Both the position numbers and the translations under genes were made by a program. Under the pieces are notes generated by a model. The model did not search any database, was not told where the DNA came from, and worked only from the letters and a program-made list of their open reading frames with translations. A stretch of 31,639 nt of DNA from an uncultured Solobacterium sp. (GTDB lineage Bacteria > Bacillota_I > Bacilli_A > Erysipelotrichales > Erysipelotrichaceae): contig CAJJTI010000005.1 of the NCBI GenBank assembly GCA_905194705.1, positions 1 to 31,639 of the forward strand, written 5' to 3'. Positions 24,296 through 31,639 of the stretch are shown one piece after another. Every line of letters starts with the position of its first letter. Within the stretch, counting starts at the first letter, position 1.

Positions 24296-24868
24296 CTATA
24301 CTAAACCAGCAAATGCACCAAATGCGATTGCCATGATAGCAGCACAAACGAATGCGATTGGGTTGCCACGGAATGCTTTTGGAATGTCATTTCCATCTAA
24401 ACGTTCACGAATTGTTGCAAAAATTACAAGCATTAACATGAATCCTGCAGGAACAGCAATTGAGTTAACAATTGTTTCTAGTAGGTTATATTCTTGTGTA
24501 ATGTTATCCATTGCAACAAATAATACTGCACAGTTTGTTGTAATTAAAGGTAAGTAAATACCTAAAGATTTGTAAAGAGAAGGTGAACTCTTTTTAATAA
24601 ACATTTCTACGAATTGAACAAATGCTGCAATTAGAAGAATAAAACAGATTAATTCCATATATTCTAAATGTAATGGAACAAGCACACCATAATATAGTCC
24701 CCAAGATACGATAGAAGCACCCAAGATAACGAAGATTACGGCTACACCCATACCAATAGCACTTGATAATTTAGTAGAAACACCCATGAATGGGCACATA
24801 CCAATGAATTTAGCAAGAATAATGTTGTTAACAATCATTCCGCTGATAAATAGAGTAAATAAGTTCAT
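24296..24868 (-). CDS. rnfA: Ion-translocating electron transport complex subunit RnfA
   Basis: This 190-residue protein with about six membrane helices is homologous to NqrE. It opens LFTLFISGMIVNNIILAKFIG and contains CPFMGVS near the N-terminus and ITTNCAVLFVA in the middle. The Cys residues of these two segments match those that bind the intramembrane [2Fe-2S] cluster shared with RnfE. It lies 2 bases from rnfE and 1 base from the small Cys-rich gene. Confidence 0.95.
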   Translation of the reverse strand: MNLFTLFISGMIVNNIILAKFIGMCPFMGVSTKLSSAIGMGVAVIFVILGASIVSWGLYYGVLVPLHLEYMELICFILLIAAFVQFVEMFIKKSSPSLYKSLGIYLPLITTNCAVLFVAMDNITQEYNLLETIVNSIAVPAGFMLMLVIFATIRERLDGNDIPKAFRGNPIAFVCAAIMAIAFGAFAGLV

Positions 24869-24870
24869 GC

Positions 24871-25527
24871 TTATTTAGCCTCCTTTTTTTCTTTTTCACT
24901 AATGTTATTTTTATAAGCAGTAACAAGGGCAGCTAATACTGCAAATGTCATGAATGCACCAGTTTGTGTTGTGAATACAGGGATTTCAAATCCAGCAGGA
25001 ATTAAACGAACGTTGAATACTTCTGCACTTGTTAAAGGATTTGTAAAAGACATGCAACCTGTACCTAATAACTGACGAATAAAACTCATAGCTAGTAAGC
25101 TTAATGTGTAAGATAGACCCATTTTTAAGCCATCCATTGCACTTTCAGCAACATTGTGGTTGCATGCATAAGCTTCAGCTCTTCCTAAGATAATACAGTT
25201 AACAACGATTAAGTCTAAGAATGCACCTAATGCACTGAATAGTGTTGGTGTATAAGCATGCATTAACATAGAAACGATTGTTACTAATGTTGCGATAACA
25301 ACGATGTATACAGGAATATGAATTTCATCTGGAGTAATTGGAGCAATAAGTGAAATAACGATGTTAGAAACAGTTAATACACAAATTACGGCAATACCCA
25401 TACCAATTGCGTTACTAATATTTGTAGATATTGCTAAGGTAGAACAGATACCTAAATATAAACCAAATACTGGGTTATTTAGAATGAGTTCTGAACCAAA
25501 ACTATTTTTTGTTTTCTTTTCGCTCAT
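24871..25527 (-). CDS. rnfE: Electron transport complex subunit RnfE
   Basis: This 218-residue, six-helix membrane subunit is paired with RnfA. Family segments are ILNNPVFGLYLGICSTLAIS and FLDLIVVNCIILGRAEAYAC, with Cys residues in the equivalent cluster-binding places, and an RQLLGTGC segment. I chose the ATG at 25525-25527 because AGGAGGAGT lies just upstream. The longer frame to 25581 would overlap rnfG and lacks a ribosome site. The C-terminal tail is lysine/glutamate rich. Confidence 0.95.
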   Translation of the reverse strand: MSEKKTKNSFGSELILNNPVFGLYLGICSTLAISTNISNAIGMGIAVICVLTVSNIVISLIAPITPDEIHIPVYIVVIATLVTIVSMLMHAYTPTLFSALGAFLDLIVVNCIILGRAEAYACNHNVAESAMDGLKMGLSYTLSLLAMSFIRQLLGTGCMSFTNPLTSAEVFNVRLIPAGFEIPVFTTQTGAFMTFAVLAALVTAYKNNISEKEKKEAK

Positions 25528-25537
25528 ATACTCCTCC

Positions 25538-26050
25538 TTATTTACCTGCATTGAAGAGAGCTTCAGCAGCTGTAATACCATTCTTAATAGCAGTTGATGT
25601 TAATGTAGCACCAGATAATAGTGGAACATCATCAGAAACTGTTATTGAAGTGATTTGGCTCTTATAATCATCTTCAAAACATCTTGCACCAAATCCGCTT
25701 GTTTCAGCTTGTTCTAGTTCTTGGAAACCAGAGATCTTACCATCATTGTCGATAGCAACCATGAATGTAAAACCATTTGAGTTATAACCAACAGCATGGA
25801 TTTTATAAACCATACCTTTACCTTCAGCAGAATAAGCTCCTGTTACTAAACCGCTTGGATCATCGAAATCTTTTACTTCTGTAAAATCTGCACCTGGATA
25901 TAATAATTCAAGATTAGAAAGTTCAGCAGCAAGAGATGCTTTAGCAATAACTGGTTCTGTAATTCCATTTACAAATGAAAGTAATAAACCACATACTGCA
26001 CAAAGTACACCGAGAAGAACTACTTTATATCCAATTGAATCTTTTTTCAT
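25538..26050 (-). CDS. rnfG: Electron transport complex subunit RnfG (covalent FMN)
   Basis: The 170-residue protein has one N-terminal membrane helix (about 9-28) and an extracellular FMN-binding domain. The flavinylation motif is LLSGATLTSTAIKNG near residues 143-157, where the Thr of S-G-A-T-x-T receives FMN by a phosphoester bond made by ApbE. AETSGFGARCFEDDY, the conserved glycine-rich segment, precedes it. It is a little shorter than average RnfG. It is directly downstream of the rnfD fusion gene and has the same kind of domain as the three rnfD repeats. Confidence 0.94.
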   Translation of the reverse strand: MKKDSIGYKVVLLGVLCAVCGLLLSFVNGITEPVIAKASLAAELSNLELLYPGADFTEVKDFDDPSGLVTGAYSAEGKGMVYKIHAVGYNSNGFTFMVAIDNDGKISGFQELEQAETSGFGARCFEDDYKSQITSITVSDDVPLLSGATLTSTAIKNGITAAEALFNAGK

Positions 26051-26064
26051 TTTCGTCTCCTCCC

Positions 26065-28116
26065 TTACTTACTAGCTGCAAAAGCAGCTTCGATCATTGT
26101 TTTAACACCAGTTGAAGTATATGTTGCACCACTGATTAAATCTACATCATCAGCACTTGTAACACCTACTAAACTTGAAGAATCTTCAAACCAATCTTCG
26201 CCAACACCATCGCCATTGTTTCCAGCTAGTTCAATAGAAGCAATAGCACCATCTTTAATTTCGATAGTAGCTGTCAACTTTTCACCATTGAAGCCTTCTG
26301 CACTACATGCAAATGTACCATCAGCGTTTTCTGTACATACATCATTACCTGCTGCAGTAGTTGTTTCTTCTGCACCACCATTAGCAGCTTTAAATGCATT
26401 TTCAATCATTGTCTTAACACCAGTAGTAGTCATTGTACCGCCAGAGATTAAATCAACTTCGTCAGCCGATTTAATACCAATTAAGCTTGAAGCATCATCA
26501 AACCAGTCATCGCCAATACCATCGCCATTGTTTCCACCTAGTTCAATAGAAGTAATAGCACCATCTTTGATTTCGATAGTAGCTGTTAGTGATTCACCAG
26601 GGAATCCTTCAGCAGAACAAGTATAAGTATCATCACCATTAGCTGTGCAACCATCAGCTGCAGCAGTTGTTGTATTTGATGTAGTACCTGTTGTAACGCC
26701 ATTAGCTGTATTGAAAGCAGCTTCAATCATAGCTTTAACACCAGTAGTAGTCATTGTACCACCAGAGATAATATCAACTTCATCAGCTGATTTAACACCA
26801 ATTAAGCTTGATGCATCATCAAACCAATCATCGCCAACACCATCACCATTGTTTCCACCTAATTCGATAGAAGCAACTGCACCATCTTTAATTTCAATAG
26901 TAGCTGTTAGTGATTCACCTGGGAAGCCATCAGCAGTACATGCATAAGTACCATCACCACTATCAGTACAGCTTGCATTAGCACTATCTGTTGATACAGC
27001 AGCACCTGTTGTACCACCAGTTGTGTTATTTGTGCTTGGTGTTGAAGCAGCAGGTTCCTTAACGCTTGATAAAGCACCTACAGCAATAACCATAGCTAAA
27101 GAAACAGCACTTGTTAAGATAGTCTTGTTACGAATCTTAGCAGCATCTTTGATTTGGTTACCATCAAATAATTTATCAATAGCTGGTGTTAACATATTCA
27201 TTAATAGAATTGAATATAATACACCATCAGACATATTACTCTTTAAACGGAATAATACTGTAAAGCATCCAGCTCCAATACCATAAACAATCTTACCAGG
27301 TAATGTTACAGGAGTTGTAACAGGGTCAGTAACCATGAATACTCCACCGAATAATACACCACCAGCTAATACGTTCATTAATGCATAGCTAATACCTGTA
27401 CCATGAACTAAACCAATAATTAATGTAACTACAAATACTGATCCTACATAGAATACAGAAGTTTGCCAGTCAATATCTTCACGTACTACTAAGAAAATAA
27501 AGCAAAGAATTAGTAGTAGTGCACATGTTGAACCAATTGTACTTGGGTATAAACCTAAGAACATATTGCCTAGTCCATTGTATTTACTAATCACATCACC
27601 TACAGCAGTACTTGTACCAAGCCAAGAGAACTTGTTCATCGCTACTGTTGGAGTAGTTGTTGTTAATAAGTCAATATTACTTCCAGCAAATGAATTCATT
27701 AATATTGCTTCACCAAAAGCTGCTGGGTTGAAAATATTTTGACCAAAACCACCAAATACTAGCTTGCCAAATACAATTGCTAGAACTGTACATACAGCAA
27801 GAGCGTATGGAGTGACATTAATTGAAGAAATTAGTGTCAAAATCATAGCAGTTACCCAACCGTATGAAGATGTAATTCCTTCTTTAATATCTTGTTTTGT
27901 TGCTTTAAAATAAATTGCTTCCGTAACTAAAGCACTTAGAATACTTGTAACCATTAAAATAATTACACGTAAACCAGCGTTTGCACCTAATGTTGCACTG
28001 TAATAAGCTACGGAGAATACTGTTATCGCAAATAAGCATACTGTTAAATCACGCATGATTCCAGTAGTACTTTGTGGATTACGATAATTAGGTGAAGGCT
28101 TAAATGTAAGCTTCAT
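26065..28116 (-). CDS. rnfD: RnfD fused to three tandem FMN-binding-like domains
   Basis: The protein has 683 residues, about twice normal RnfD. Residues 1-325 are a standard membrane RnfD (FKPSPNYRNPQST start, FGGFGQNIFNPAAFGEA, FMVTDPVTTPVTLPGK). The usual flavin threonine motif S-G-A-T-P-L reads TTTTPT (152-157), Thr155 being the likely acceptor. A further hydrophobic helix (about 332-350) and a Thr/Ser/Gly linker follow. Three repeats then run at about 383-470, 490-578 and 594-683. Each has a Cys pair 10 residues apart (383/393, 490/500, 594/604), TATIEIKDGA, GNNGDG, DDWFDD-type acidic segments and an S-G-G/A-T motif (Thr454, Thr561, Thr665). The repeats should face outside, like RnfG and lipoprotein ApbE. 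Confidence 0.93.
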   Translation of the reverse strand: MKLTFKPSPNYRNPQSTTGIMRDLTVCLFAITVFSVAYYSATLGANAGLRVIILMVTSILSALVTEAIYFKATKQDIKEGITSSYGWVTAMILTLISSINVTPYALAVCTVLAIVFGKLVFGGFGQNIFNPAAFGEAILMNSFAGSNIDLLTTTTPTVAMNKFSWLGTSTAVGDVISKYNGLGNMFLGLYPSTIGSTCALLLILCFIFLVVREDIDWQTSVFYVGSVFVVTLIIGLVHGTGISYALMNVLAGGVLFGGVFMVTDPVTTPVTLPGKIVYGIGAGCFTVLFRLKSNMSDGVLYSILLMNMLTPAIDKLFDGNQIKDAAKIRNKTILTSAVSLAMVIAVGALSSVKEPAASTPSTNNTTGGTTGAAVSTDSANASCTDSGDGTYACTADGFPGESLTATIEIKDGAVASIELGGNNGDGVGDDWFDDASSLIGVKSADEVDIISGGTMTTTGVKAMIEAAFNTANGVTTGTTSNTTTAAADGCTANGDDTYTCSAEGFPGESLTATIEIKDGAITSIELGGNNGDGIGDDWFDDASSLIGIKSADEVDLISGGTMTTTGVKTMIENAFKAANGGAEETTTAAGNDVCTENADGTFACSAEGFNGEKLTATIEIKDGAIASIELAGNNGDGVGEDWFEDSSSLVGVTSADDVDLISGATYTSTGVKTMIEAAFAASK
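26068..26970 (-). repeat. Three in-frame tandem coding repeats in rnfD
   Basis: Units of about 265-270 bases lie at 26707-26970, 26383-26649 and 26068-26337, separated by Thr/Ala-rich linkers. Units 1 and 2 are nearly identical in protein sequence. Unit 3 is more diverged and is the only one with the canonical SGAT motif. The pattern indicates internal duplication. Confidence 0.9.
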
Positions 28117-28131
28117 TTATCATTTCCCCCT

Positions 28132-29421
28132 TTATTTCTTATTTGTTAGAGCCATATATCTCTTAGCTCTACGAACGCCTTCAGTAACATCAAGTTTACT
28201 TGGGCAGATATAAGAACACATACCACATTCAATACAAGACATAACATCTAATTTCTTTAATGCTTCAATATTCTTAACTTTTTCCATGTTGTTAATACGT
28301 ACTGGTTCTAGTCCGCTTGGGCACATTTCCGTACATTTACCACAACGTAAGCACTTAACAGACTTAACAGGCTTGTTTTGTAATACTGTTAAACCATTGT
28401 TTGCAGGTCCAATAACAAATTGATCATTTGGAATTGTGCTACCCATCATTGGTCCACCAGCGATTAATAAACAATCTTCGCTTGTGTATCCGCCACATGC
28501 TGAAATAATATCATGAGCTACTGTACCAATAGATACAACAACTGTTGATGGATCTTTAACACCATCACCTGATACTGTTACATACTTATGTGTAATAGGC
28601 ATACCGTTAGTTAACGCATTACCTAAAGCAATAGCAGTAGATGCGTTATTTAAGATACATCCAGCTTCAATAGGAAGTTTGTCATAACGTTTCTTAGTTA
28701 ATAAGTAAACTAATGTTCTTTCCCAACCAGCAGGATAAATATCTGGTACAGGTCTAACTTCAATACCTGTTCCATTGAAAGTTTCTTGAAGTTTTGCAAT
28801 CAAGTCTTTCTTATCTTCTTTTACAGAAATGCAACCTTTCTTAGCTTTGCTTAATTTTAAGAAAGCCAAAGCACCTGTCTTTAGAAGATCTAGATTTTCC
28901 ATCATATTCTTGTAGTCTGCTGTTAAATATGGTTCACATTCAACACCATTGATGATGAATAAATCTACATTTTCAGGCTTCATATATTTAACATATGTTG
29001 GGAACCCTGCTCCACCTAGTCCTAGCATTCCTGCATTTTTAACGAATGCTTCTAGTTCTTCCCATGAAGCTGCTTCGTAATCAAGTGGTGCAAATGGCTT
29101 CTCCACTGTGCCTTTGTGATCATTTTGAATTCTTAAGTGATCTACCATCTTCATGGCAGAGCTCATCTTTTTTTCAATTGCCGTTACTGTTCCAGAAACT
29201 GGAGAGAAAAGTGGCAAATAAAAGTGGTCATTGCGTTCAGCAATTTTAGTTCCAACTTTCACCTCATCCCCTACACTGACCAGCGGTGTACAAGGGGCAT
29301 TTCCATTTACTAATGGAATCCAAACAACATCAGGATCTGCTAGTCTTAGAACATCTTTATGACTAGTTAGTTCCTTATGTCCTTCCAGATGGTGATGCAT
29401 TGGTCCGGTTAATAGTGACAT
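28132..29421 (-). CDS. rnfC: Electron transport complex subunit RnfC (NADH site, two [4Fe-4S])
   Basis: This 429-residue cytoplasmic subunit oxidises or reduces NAD(H). The glycine-rich GMLGLGGAGFPTYVKY (131-146) and NGVECEPYLTADY (159-170) form the FMN/NAD region. Two ferredoxin motifs are intact: Cys357, 360, 363, 367 (CLRCGKCTEMCP) and Cys396, 399, 402, 406 (CIECGMCSYICP). The N-terminus has a barrel-like domain (LFSPVSGTVTAIEKK). It is first in the operon. A GAAGGAGAAGGG ribosome site lies somewhat far (about 14 bases) from the ATG. Confidence 0.96.
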   Translation of the reverse strand: MSLLTGPMHHHLEGHKELTSHKDVLRLADPDVVWIPLVNGNAPCTPLVSVGDEVKVGTKIAERNDHFYLPLFSPVSGTVTAIEKKMSSAMKMVDHLRIQNDHKGTVEKPFAPLDYEAASWEELEAFVKNAGMLGLGGAGFPTYVKYMKPENVDLFIINGVECEPYLTADYKNMMENLDLLKTGALAFLKLSKAKKGCISVKEDKKDLIAKLQETFNGTGIEVRPVPDIYPAGWERTLVYLLTKKRYDKLPIEAGCILNNASTAIALGNALTNGMPITHKYVTVSGDGVKDPSTVVVSIGTVAHDIISACGGYTSEDCLLIAGGPMMGSTIPNDQFVIGPANNGLTVLQNKPVKSVKCLRCGKCTEMCPSGLEPVRINNMEKVKNIEALKKLDVMSCIECGMCSYICPSKLDVTEGVRRAKRYMALTNKK

Positions 29422-29456
29422 ATTCTCTAATCCCTTCTCCTTCTTAAAACATTAGG

Positions 29457-29485
29457 ATTATATCACTAAATATAGTGAGTGACTA
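29457..29485 (-). promoter_or_regulatory. rnf promoter with palindromic operator in the spacer
   Basis: The minus strand has an extended -10, TGATATAAT (TATAAT at 29457-29462), and a weak -35 TAGTCA (29480-29485), 17 bases apart. The spacer contains the palindrome TCACTAAATATAGTGA (29463-29478), with 6-bp arms and a 4-base centre. A dimeric regulator bound there would cover the promoter. I cannot name the regulator. Confidence 0.6.
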
Positions 29486-29513
29486 TCATCAAAATGTAGA
29501 ATATTAATAGTAT

Positions 29514-29545
29514 TTTCACTTATTTATTTGTGAAATTTTGCACAC
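29514..29545. promoter_or_regulatory. Rex-like site between rnf and apbE
   Basis: TTGTGAAATTTTGCACAC (29528-29545) resembles the Rex consensus TTGTGAA-N4-TTCACAA, with a perfect left half and 5 of 7 in the right half. An overlapping dyad TTTCAC...GTGAAA spans 29514-29535. Rex senses the NADH/NAD ratio, which would suit an Rnf operon. The distance from both promoters (over 40 bases) weakens the case. Confidence 0.35.
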
Positions 29546-29600
29546 ATATATTTTTTAAGAAAAAAGCAAGAATTACTTCACTTTTCATCCAAAATATTTA

Positions 29601-29609
29601 TGCTATAAT
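29601..29609 (+). promoter_or_regulatory. Extended -10 promoter of apbE, nearly leaderless
   Basis: TGCTATAAT (29601-29609) is a perfect extended -10 with no clear -35. The ATG at 29618 is only 8 bases beyond it, so transcription would start within about two bases of the start codon. Confidence 0.6.
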
Positions 29610-29617
29610 CACCGAGT

Positions 29618-30751
29618 ATGAAAATGAGAAAAATAACTACTTTATTATTAAGTGCAACACTTTTATGTGCTTGTGATACTTCAAAACCAACTCCTAGTGC
29701 TTCTTCAACAAGTTTAAAAAGCAACATTTGCATGGATTGTGGTTTTGATACATTCTTTGCAGTGCAGGGAATGCCTTTAGAACAAGATGAATTTAACTCC
29801 ATCTTTAAAGAAGCTTCTGAAGACTTCAGCTACTACAACAAATTATTTGATATCTATAACGATTATGATGGTATTAACAACATTAAAACCATTAATGATA
29901 ATGCAGGTATTCAACCCGTTGAAGTAGATCCAGTCATTATTGAAATGCTAGAAGAAGCGAAATACTTCTATGATTTATCTAATGGGGAATTTGATGTAAC
30001 TATTGGTGCTTTACTTCATGTATGGCATAACTACCGTGAAGAAGGTATTACATTAAATACTAATGGTGAGAAAGGAAATGTCCCAACATTAGATGAGCTA
30101 GAAAATGCTTCTATTAATAAAGGATGGAATCATGTTCTAATCGATACCGAAAAAAATACTGTATATATTGATGATACACATATATCCCTTGATGTTGGTG
30201 GTATTGCCAAAGGATTTGCAACTGAAAAAATTGCTCAAAGCTTAGAATCAGAAGGTATTACTACGGGAGCAATTAACGCTGGTGGTAATAACAGAACATT
30301 AGGCCAGAAATATGACGGTTCTGCTTGGCGCGTAGGTATTCAAAATCCAAAAGGATCAGACAGTATCTTAGTTGTAAATATGGATGGTAAATGTTCATTT
30401 GTAACAAGTGGTGACTATGAACGCTATTATGAAGCAACGGATGGTAACAAATATCATCATATTATTGATCCTGAAACACTATTTCCAGCAACTAACTTCC
30501 ATTCAGTTTCTATTATTACAGAAGACTCTGGTGTAGCCGATTGTTTATCTACAACTTTATTCACTTTATCTTATGAAGAAGGTTTAAAAGTACTAGATAC
30601 TTACCGTAAGGAACATCCAGGTACATTTATTGAAGCTATCTGGATTATGGATGAAGACAAAGATATTGATACAGAATATAAACATATTACAAATAACCAG
30701 TTAATTGTTTATTCAGAAGGATTAAAAGACAAACTAACATGGGTGGACTAA
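29618..30751 (+). CDS. apbE: FAD:protein FMN transferase ApbE (lipoprotein)
   Basis: This 377-residue enzyme transfers FMN from FAD to threonine in RnfG/RnfD-type proteins. A signal peptide with lipobox LLCAC (Cys19) places it on the outer face of the membrane. ApbE motifs are DVGGIAKGFATEKIA, GAINAGGNN, CSFVTSGDYERYYE, HHIIDPETLFPA and DCLSTTLF (metal-binding Asp/Thr). Start codons at 29618 and 29624 are possible; there is no strong ribosome site, only GAG before the second. It is divergent from the rnf operon, whose products are its expected targets. The last 13 bases overlap the next gene. Confidence 0.95.
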   Translation: MKMRKITTLLLSATLLCACDTSKPTPSASSTSLKSNICMDCGFDTFFAVQGMPLEQDEFNSIFKEASEDFSYYNKLFDIYNDYDGINNIKTINDNAGIQPVEVDPVIIEMLEEAKYFYDLSNGEFDVTIGALLHVWHNYREEGITLNTNGEKGNVPTLDELENASINKGWNHVLIDTEKNTVYIDDTHISLDVGGIAKGFATEKIAQSLESEGITTGAINAGGNNRTLGQKYDGSAWRVGIQNPKGSDSILVVNMDGKCSFVTSGDYERYYEATDGNKYHHIIDPETLFPATNFHSVSIITEDSGVADCLSTTLFTLSYEEGLKVLDTYRKEHPGTFIEAIWIMDEDKDIDTEYKHITNNQLIVYSEGLKDKLTWVD

Positions 30752-31572
30752 TTGATATTCTTATTGATGCTTTTCTAGATACATGCAAACTTGCACCATT
30801 CTTGTTTATTACTTATTTATTTCTAGAATGGTTAGAACATAAACATGACCATCGTATTGAATCATTTTTAACAAGTCATTTGCATGCTGCACCTCTTGTT
30901 GCGAGTTTATTTGGCTTAGTACCAGAATGTGGTTTCTCAGCTGCAGCCAGTTCTTTATATGCAACTGGGGTTATATCTGTAGGTACATTAGTCGCTGTAT
31001 TTTTATCAACATCTGATGAAATGTTACCAATCATGATAGCTTCTAAAGCTCCTGTAAATACAATGTTATTTATATTAATGATAAAAGTAATCGTTGCAAT
31101 ACTTGCAGGATATTTACTAGATTACCTCACGCATTATAAAAAGACAGAAATCCATGACAGCTATCACGAAGAACATGAAGAAAATGAATCTTTACTAATC
31201 TGTGCAATCAAACGTACATTACAAATCAGTTTATGGATGTTTATTATTACAATTCTGATGGAATTATTATTAGATACAATCGGATATGAAACAATCCAAA
31301 AATATATGCTAAACAGTAATGTATCTATATTAATTAGTACAATTATTGGTATCATACCAAGTTGTGCTTCCAGTATAACTCTTACTACATTATATATGGA
31401 TGGTATTATTGGTATTGGTGAATTATCAGCTGGTTTATTAATTAACAGTGGTGTTGGTTTAGCAGTTTTATTCCAAACAAACAAAAACAAAATGAAAAAT
31501 AACTTAGGAATCTTATTCTATTTATTCATTGTTTCTATTATTGCTGGTGTACTTATCAAATGTATCGCATAG
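30739..31572 (+). CDS. Putative heavy-metal/manganese exporter (ArsP_2, 10TM-type)
   Basis: This 277-residue membrane protein has two homologous halves, each with a cysteine-containing helix break: GLVPECGFSAAASSLYATG (about 59-77) and GIIPSCASSITLTTLYMDG (about 200-218). This repeated P-x-C-x-x-S motif typifies the ArsP_2 family, often annotated as a putative manganese transporter. A His/Glu-rich cytoplasmic loop (HDSYHEEHEENE, about 139-150) and an early EHKHDHR stretch could bind metal. It overlaps apbE by 13 bases and is probably co-transcribed. The substrate is unproven. Confidence 0.82.
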   Translation: MGGLIDILIDAFLDTCKLAPFLFITYLFLEWLEHKHDHRIESFLTSHLHAAPLVASLFGLVPECGFSAAASSLYATGVISVGTLVAVFLSTSDEMLPIMIASKAPVNTMLFILMIKVIVAILAGYLLDYLTHYKKTEIHDSYHEEHEENESLLICAIKRTLQISLWMFIITILMELLLDTIGYETIQKYMLNSNVSILISTIIGIIPSCASSITLTTLYMDGIIGIGELSAGLLINSGVGLAVLFQTNKNKMKNNLGILFYLFIVSIIAGVLIKCIA

Positions 31573-31592
31573 CCTATGAGCTATGCTTTTTT
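31567..31592 (+). terminator. Terminator after the metal exporter gene
   Basis: GCATAGC (31567-31573) pairs with GCTATGC (31580-31586) over a 6-base loop, followed by six T. The stem includes the stop codon of the exporter gene. The remaining bases to 31639 show no gene or clear element. Confidence 0.93.
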
Positions 31593-31639
31593 ATTTATAA
31601 TAACTAATTTGCACAGTGGACCTGAAACCCATTAAAATG

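Noticed and set aside
26068..26970. Regularly spaced repeats that could suggest a CRISPR array or minisatellite
   Set aside because: The period is about 320 bases, the repeats are in frame within rnfD, and differences are mostly conservative at protein level.
26216..27286. Long plus-strand open frames opposite rnfD
   Set aside because: They are antisense shadows of the rnfD coding repeats, lack ribosome sites and have no family features.
31164..31490. Minus-strand open frame of 108 codons
   Set aside because: It is antisense to the clear membrane exporter gene and has no recognisable features.
31593..31639. Possible start of another insertion element at the right edge
   Set aside because: Too little sequence remains after the terminator to identify an end or coding region.

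Overview
The window is AT-rich DNA with Gram-positive expression signals: strong AGGAGG-type ribosome binding sites, lipoprotein signal peptides, a T-box leader, a TPP riboswitch and CcpA-type cre sites. Together with Rnf genes, an Rpn-type nuclease and the L13-S9 operon, this points to a low-GC anaerobic member of the Bacillota. An Erysipelotrichia-like gut or oral bacterium is my best guess, but that placement is inference only.

Layout. (1) 1-2474, minus strand: methionine ABC importer metN-metI (metI cut by the window edge) behind a Met-type T-box, with a DUF402/Ntdp gene upstream. (2) 2511-3247, minus: thiamine transporter thiT under a TPP riboswitch, divergent from a free-methionine-(R)-sulfoxide reductase. 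(3) 3747-6045, minus: a DUF3783-like protein, pseudouridine-5'-phosphate glycosidase psuG and an AAC(3)-family acetyltransferase, divergent from a DtxR-type regulator. (4) 6603-7615, minus: rplM-rpsI with promoter, leader and terminator. (5) 7655-19029: a nucleoside salvage region. A minus-strand operon encodes a BMP lipoprotein, a double ATPase, two permeases and two nucleoside hydrolases. A plus-strand operon encodes an adenosine deaminase-like protein, a uridine phosphorylase-like protein and a flavodoxin-fold oxidoreductase. A second minus-strand operon encodes a nucleoside hydrolase and ribokinase. Cre-like sites lie at both minus-strand promoters. Together these genes would import nucleosides, split them to base and ribose, and feed ribose-5-phosphate into central metabolism. 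(6) 19047-20985, minus: a ZIP metal transporter and butyrate kinase. (7) 21085-23731: an Rpn/PD-(D/E)XK nuclease gene split by an IS200/IS605-type element. Rejoining the flanks restores one 282-codon frame. (8) 23790-29485, minus: an rnf operon in the order rnfC-D-G-E-A-small ORF-B. (9) 29601-31592, plus: apbE (FAD:protein FMN transferase) and a putative heavy-metal/manganese exporter.

The most unusual part is region 8-9. RnfD carries an extra C-terminal membrane helix followed by three tandem FMN-binding-like repeats, each with a candidate flavinylation threonine and a conserved Cys pair. RnfB is cut down to its membrane anchor plus one Fe-S motif. A 62-residue membrane protein with a matching CxxCGxxxC motif is inserted before it. 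The flavin transferase expected to load these domains is divergently transcribed next door. I read this as a remodelled Rnf complex with an extracellular multi-flavin arm.
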